This document shows positions 59,101-64,000 of a stretch of 64,000 nucleotides of DNA, piece after piece (positions within the stretch are counted from its first letter, which is position 1; each line of letters opens with the position of its first letter). The notes beneath the pieces were generated by a model. That model had not been told where the DNA came from and did not search any database. It saw only the letters and a program-made list of their open reading frames with translations. The translations under genes and the position numbers were made by a program. The stretch comes from Amia ocellicauda (lineage: Eukaryota > Chordata > Actinopteri > Amiiformes > Amiidae): contig NC_089864.1 of NCBI RefSeq assembly GCF_036373705.1, positions 3,873,001-3,937,000 of the forward strand, read 5' to 3'.

Positions 59101-62100
59101 AGCATCCACTATCCCAACCACTGAGAAAACAGTAACTTCTTGGACACCAATATCCATTATGCCAACCACTGAGACAACAGTGGCCTCTGAAACTCCAGAA
59201 TCCACTTTTCCAACCACTGAGACAACAGGAACCTCTGAAACTCCAGCATCCACTATCCCAACCACTGAGACAACAGTTACTTCAGAGACCCCAGCTTTCA
59301 CTATCCCTCCCACTCAGACATCAGTAACCTCTGGGACCACAGCATCCATTATCCCAAACACTGAGACAACAGTAACCTCTGAAACTCCGGCATCCACTAT
59401 CCCAACCACTGAGACAACAGTAACTTCTGAAAACCCAACATACACTATCCCTCCCACTCAGACACAAGTAACCTCTGGGACCACAGCATCCATTATCCCA
59501 ACCACTGAGACAACAGTAACTTCAGAGACCCCAACATACACTATCCCTACCACTGGGACAACAATTACTTCTGGGACCACAACATCCACTATCCCAACCT
59601 CTGAGACAACAGTTACTTCTGGGACCCCAGCATCCACTATCCCTCCCACTCAGACATCAGTAACCTCTGAGACCCCAACATACACTATCCCAACTACTGA
59701 GACAATGGTATCTTCTGAGACCCCAGCATCCACTCCAGCATCCACTATCCCAACCACTGAGACAACAGTAACTTCTGAAAACCCAACATCCACTATCCCA
59801 ACCACTGAGACAAAAGTTACTTCTGGGACCCCAGCATCTAATATCCCAACCACTGAGACAACAGTAACTTCAGAGACCCCAACATACACTATCCCTACCA
59901 CTGGGACAACAATTACTTCTGGGACCACAACATCCACTATCCCAACCACTGAGACAACAGTAACCTCTGGGACCACAGCATCCACTATCCCAACCACTGA
60001 GACAACAGTTACTTCTGGGACCCCAGCATCCACTATCCCTCCCACTCAGACATCAGTAACCTCTGAGACCCCAACATACACTATCCCAACTACTGAGACA
60101 ATGGTATCTTCTGAGACCCCAGCATCCACTCCAGCATCCACTATCCCAACCACTGAGACAACAGTAACTTCTGGGACCCCAGCATCCAATATCCCAACCA
60201 CTGAGACAACAGTTACTTCTGAGACCCCAGCATCCACTCCAGCATCCACTATCCCAACCACTGAGACAACAGTTACTTCTGGGACCCCAGCATCCAATAT
60301 CCCAACCACTGAGACAACAGTAACTTCAGAGACCCCAACATACACTATCCCAACCACTGAGAAAACAGTAACTTCTTGGACACCAATATCCATTATGCCA
60401 ACCACTGAGACAACAGTGGCCTCTGAAACTCCAGAATCCACTTTTCCAACCACTGAGACAACAGGAACCTCTGAAACTCCAGCATCCACTATCCCAACCA
60501 CTGAGACAACAGTAACTTCAGAGACCACAGCATTCACTATCCCTCCCACTCAGACATCAGTAACCTCTGGGACCACAGCATCCATTATCCCAAACACTGA
60601 GACAACAGTAACCTCTGAAACTCCGGCATCCACTATCCCAACCACTGAGACAACAGTAACTTCTGAAAAGCCAACATCCACTATCCCAACCACTGAGACA
60701 ACAGTAACTTCAGAGACCACAGCATTCACTATCCCTCCCACTCAGACATCAGTAACCTCTGGGACCACAGCATCCATTATCCCAAACACTGAGACAACAG
60801 TAACCTCTGAAACTCCGGCATCCACTATCCCAACCACTGAGACAACAGTTACTTCTGGGACCCCAGCATCCACTATCCCTCCCACTCAGACATCAGTAAC
60901 CTCTGAGACCCCAACATACACTATCCCAACTACTGAGACAATGGTATCTTCTGAGACCCCAGCATCCACTCCAGCATCCACTATCCCAACCACTGAGACA
61001 ACAGTTACTTCTGAAAACCCAACATCCACTATCCCAACCACTGAGACAACAGTTACTTCTGAAAACCCAACATCCACTATCCCAACCACTGAGACAACAA
61101 TAACTTCTGAAAACCCAACATCCACTATCCCAACCACTGAGACAACAGTTACTTCTGGGACCCCAGCATCCAATATCCCAACCACTGAGACAACAGTAAC
61201 TTCAGAGACCCCAACATACACTATCCCAACCACTGAGAAAACAGTAACTTCTTGGACACCAATATCCATTATGCCAACCACTGAGACAACAGTGGCCTCT
61301 GAAACTCCAGAATCCACTTTTCCAACCACTGAGACAACAGGAACCTCTGAAACTCCAGCATCCACTATCCCAACCACTGAGACAACAGTTACTTCAGAGA
61401 CCACAGCATTCACTATCCCTCCCACTCAGACATCAGTAACCTCTGGGACCACAGCATCCATTATCCCAAACACTGAGACAACAGTAACCTCTGAAACTCC
61501 GGCATCCACTATCCCAACCACTGAGACAACAGTTACTTCTGGGACACCAGCATCCACTATCCCTCCCACTCAGACATCAGTAACTTCAGAGACCCCAACA
61601 TACACTATCCCAACCACTGAGACAACAGTTACTTCTGGGACCCCAGCATCCACTATCCCTACCACTCAGACAACAGTAACTGCTGAGACCCCAACATACA
61701 CTATCCCAACCACTGAGACAACAATTACTTCTGAGACCCCAACATACACTATCCCTACCACTCAGACAACAGTAACTGCTGAGACCCCAACATCCACTAT
61801 CCCTACCACTCAGACATCAGTAACCTCTGGGACCACAGCATCCATTATCCCAACCACTGAGACAACAGCTACTTCTGGGACCCCAGCATCCACTATCCCA
61901 ACTACTGAGACAACAGTAACTTCTGGGACCCCAACATCCACTATTCCTACCAGTGAGACAACAGTATTTTCTCAGACCTCAACATCCCTCATCCCAACCA
62001 ATGAGACAGGTGCATCTACTAAATACCCCACAACTGTCATGACTACTGTTACACGTGCATTTACTTACACCCCCAAAGATCTGAGAATAATGAATCCAGT

Positions 62101-63397
62101 GAAACGACAGCAGACTCTACCTCTGAAACAGCTACTAAGGTCCCCACATTTAATATCCCTTCAAGTGGTACATTTACATTCTTAACCTGCCCCTTTCACA
62201 AAGCATCCAACCACCAAGATATTGCCAACTACAGCATTGACAACTGAGGGTACTGACCGATTAACATTTGTATTTTCCATATTATTTTAAATTGTGTACT
62301 ATATTATATAGAGAGGATTGGCATTTACACACAGTAAACCCGTGAAAATATTTATTAAATTACTATTAAATTATATGTTTACTAGTATATACTTGAAAAC
62401 AAACAAGAACAAAATGTCCTTCTTGTATGGCATAAGACAGTTGGCTTCTTTCCACATGGAACAGGACTGGGTTTACACACATATGACGATCCTTGATTCG
62501 GTCTGTTCGGGAACAATGACCAATTCCAAACATCCCATGCATGTTACACTATAACACCATTAGTAAGATTTTCAGAAGGGGCAAGATCTGAAGTCAAAGA
62601 GCCTGGCTGCCTCAGCAGGGTGGTCAGGAGAGAGCTGGTATTGCTATATTGAGGGTCTGGTTCTACTTTTCTTCTCTCGCCACTGCAGGCAGGAACGTGA
62701 TAATAGGAGTGAGAATCCACGTGGATAGGATTGCAGCTCGGGATGAATCTGCGATGAGACAGCTGGCCTTGGACCAAGTAAGTGGTATTGCATTTATGTG
62801 TGTCAGTGTTACATGTAGTAATGCCATGTTTGTGTTCACATGTAACATGTTGTAACATGCTACCACACCCAATAAGGGGTTAATAGCAGAAAGGCAGTGC
62901 GGTGGGGAGGGGCACAGAGAGGGGATGAAAGGGAGGAGGAAGTGGAAGGAGGGAGCTGTGTGTTCAGTCTCTATCCTCTGTGTGTATCGCTGTTTAAGTA
63001 ATTAATAAAGCTGTTGTAGTTTTACCTGCCATAAAACCTTGGAAAACCAGGCAAATACTACAATATGTAACAATGGACACTAAAGGGATATCGGTTGCTA
63101 TTGCTTATATTGACTGTTAGAGGACGGACGCTATGAATATGTGGGGGGGAGGTGATACACATCCACTGGTACACATTACTGGGGGGGATAATTTAACATT
63201 CTCTCAATACTCTCACCCCCTAAACCTATGCCTATGCCCTTGGCCACAGTCCTGCTCCAGTCAGTGTGCTGCTGCTGTGTTTTCAGATCAAGAGAGAATG
63301 GATCAAGCTGGGTCTGCCGAAGGACACCACACTGCGCTGGAGAGAGCAGCCGGACGGGCAGGTTTTCCACCAGGAGGAGGGAGGAGGGATGAGGTGA
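53886..63397 (+). CDS. Lectin gene C: secreted lectin-mucin, two CTLDs plus a giant Thr/Ser/Pro repeat exon
   Basis: Predicted exons: 53886-53922 (signal, MERRVSLILLFS), 54574-54951 (CTLD1), 55241-55624 (CTLD2), 56583-62009 (mucin-like), 62689-62777 and 63287-63397 (tail, TGA at 63395-63397). Junctions are phase 1 up to the tail, then phase 0. Total is about 2,141 residues with no membrane segment. CTLD1 has QPD (SGQPDN) with WND (TWNDFQC), a galactose-type calcium site pair. CTLD2 has QPD with WED (KWEDVDC). The mucin exon encodes about 1,808 residues of 16-residue repeats on the theme STIPTTETTVTSETPA, expected to be densely O-glycosylated. The tail (VDRIAARDESAMRQLALDQ, IKREWIKLGLPKDTTLRWRE) is charged and helical. 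I believe similar tails occur in other fish lectins. The donor at 62,010 is only moderate, and a one-base C-run shift lies just beyond it, so the mucin-tail join is the least certain part. An AATAAA is at 63,729-63,734. Confidence 0.75.
55716..56096 (+). repeat. tRNA-derived SINE-like repeat (Mermaid-like) in intron 3 of lectin C
   Basis: It begins GGTGGCACGGTGGTTAGC and contains a box-B-like GGGTTCGAGTCCTGGCTCGG. It then has the widespread vertebrate core TGTGGAGTTTTCATGTTCTC, TTTTCTCCGGGCACTC and CAAAGACATGCAGGTTAGG, and ends in GATGGATGGATA before a (TA)n tract. The 59-bp segment at 55,743-55,802 is foreign to this repeat. The Mermaid name is from memory and tentative. Confidence 0.65.
56098..56132. 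repeat. (AT)n microsatellite
   Basis: About 17 AT units at the 3' end of the SINE-like repeat. Confidence 0.95.
56583..62009 (+). repeat. 48-bp coding tandem repeat array (mucin exon of lectin C)
   Basis: About 113 units of 48 bp (16 codons) with core ACTATCCCAACCACTGAGAC. Some units carry an extra 12 bp coding TPAS. A higher-order block starting EKTVTSWTPISIMPTTETTV recurs at about 57,407, 59,123, 60,359 and 61,235. The frame is open across the whole array and no internal splice acceptor is needed. The minus strand is also open in long runs (Val/Gly-rich), which is a side effect of the composition. Confidence 0.95.
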
Positions 63398-63728
63398 GAC
63401 AGTGGCACCCCTTATCATACAATCACTGCAGTGTTCCTGTCTGCCTCTATCAGTGCAGTGTCTACACTATCTGTACTGTGTGTGCAGAGTGCAGCTCCAG
63501 GGCTGGTGTGATTGTCTCGCTCTGCTGTTTGTGGTTTCTTCACAGGTGACTCTGGCTCCAGAGGACACTCAGCTCCAGTCTGACAGCAGTCTCTGGCATT
63601 GCTCTGGGAGGTTTGGGAGACTGTACTTCTCAATACAACACTGGGAGCTTCCTTTTGGTGTCAGTCAGTTGTATAGCACTATGAAGCATCCTTACATTTA
63701 AGCTACACTTCAAATTGCAATATATTTT

Positions 63729-63734
63729 AATAAA
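63729..63734 (+). terminator. Candidate poly(A) signal of lectin C
   Basis: AATAAA 332 bp after the predicted stop codon, in AT-rich 3' UTR-like sequence. No gene is recognised from here to the window end. Confidence 0.5.
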
Positions 63735-64000
63735 ATATTAAAGATTTCAGAGCACCTGCTTTAAATAATAATTTTTCATTCATTTTACCTTATAATGTTT
63801 CTATTTTAGGGGATTGGGATTATGTATTCTACCACATTTTTCCTCTATTACATTGTGTAATATGCATTTAATAATTACCTTTAAAAATGTATTTCAATTT
63901 TTAAAAACTTATAGAGTAATTTCAGTATTTGTAAAAATATATTATGATTAGTTACAACTTTGAATACACCTTAGCATTGACTAGCACTAGTTCTCCGAGG

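Noticed and set aside
56710-61425. Long minus-strand open frames (Val/Gly/Ile-rich, up to about 179 residues) opposite the mucin exon
   Set aside because: They are the complement of the 48-bp repeat. The lack of stops follows from repeat composition and they have no independent gene features.
56583-62009. CRISPR-like array
   Set aside because: Units are contiguous 48-bp coding repeats without unique spacers, in a vertebrate multi-exon gene.

Overview
The window is vertebrate nuclear DNA, most likely from a ray-finned fish. It has multi-exon genes with GT-AG introns. It carries many fish-type transposons: Tc1/mariner, hAT, piggyBac-like, DIRS, CR1/L2-like LINEs, tRNA-derived SINE pieces and long ATT/AAT microsatellites. 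The species cannot be named from sequence alone.

Layout. 1-400: one coiled-coil-like exon with a frame break. 600-15,600: no host gene recognised; a transposon graveyard with a hAT transposase gene, Tc1 fragments, a hAT MITE with a perfect 8-bp target duplication, a minisatellite, an LTR-like piece and a DIRS remnant. 16,021-24,579 (+): lectin gene A, a predicted secreted protein of about 591 residues with five C-type lectin domains (CTLDs). 24,700-33,350: repeats, including a CR1/L2-like LINE and an unusual 2.7-kb element with 0.4-kb inverted ends built from a palindromic motif. 33,977-38,574 (+): lectin B, a decayed duplicate of gene A. 41,592-43,090 (+): atp6v1g2, V-ATPase subunit G. 46,182-51,061 (-): neu1, lysosomal sialidase, six exons. 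53,886-63,397 (+): lectin gene C, with two CTLDs followed by a 5.4-kb single exon coding about 1,800 residues of Thr/Ser/Pro-rich 16-residue repeats, then a short C-terminal tail.

How the genes relate. ATP6V1G2 and NEU1 both lie in the human MHC class III region, so this is probably a piece of the fish counterpart, here with C-type lectin genes on both sides. Every lectin exon junction checked up to the tail of gene C is phase 1, so CTLD exons can be gained or lost without breaking the frame. The three lectin loci show different outcomes: five domains kept (A), decay by start loss, domain loss, frameshift and nonsense (B), and fusion to a giant mucin-like repeat (C). Gene C is the strongest candidate for something unusual: a secreted lectin-mucin with galactose-type QPD motifs.

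Limits. Exons were predicted by eye from splice sites, reading frame and, for neu1 and atp6v1g2, comparison with the known human proteins. Transposon family names rest on recognised motifs, not on database searches.
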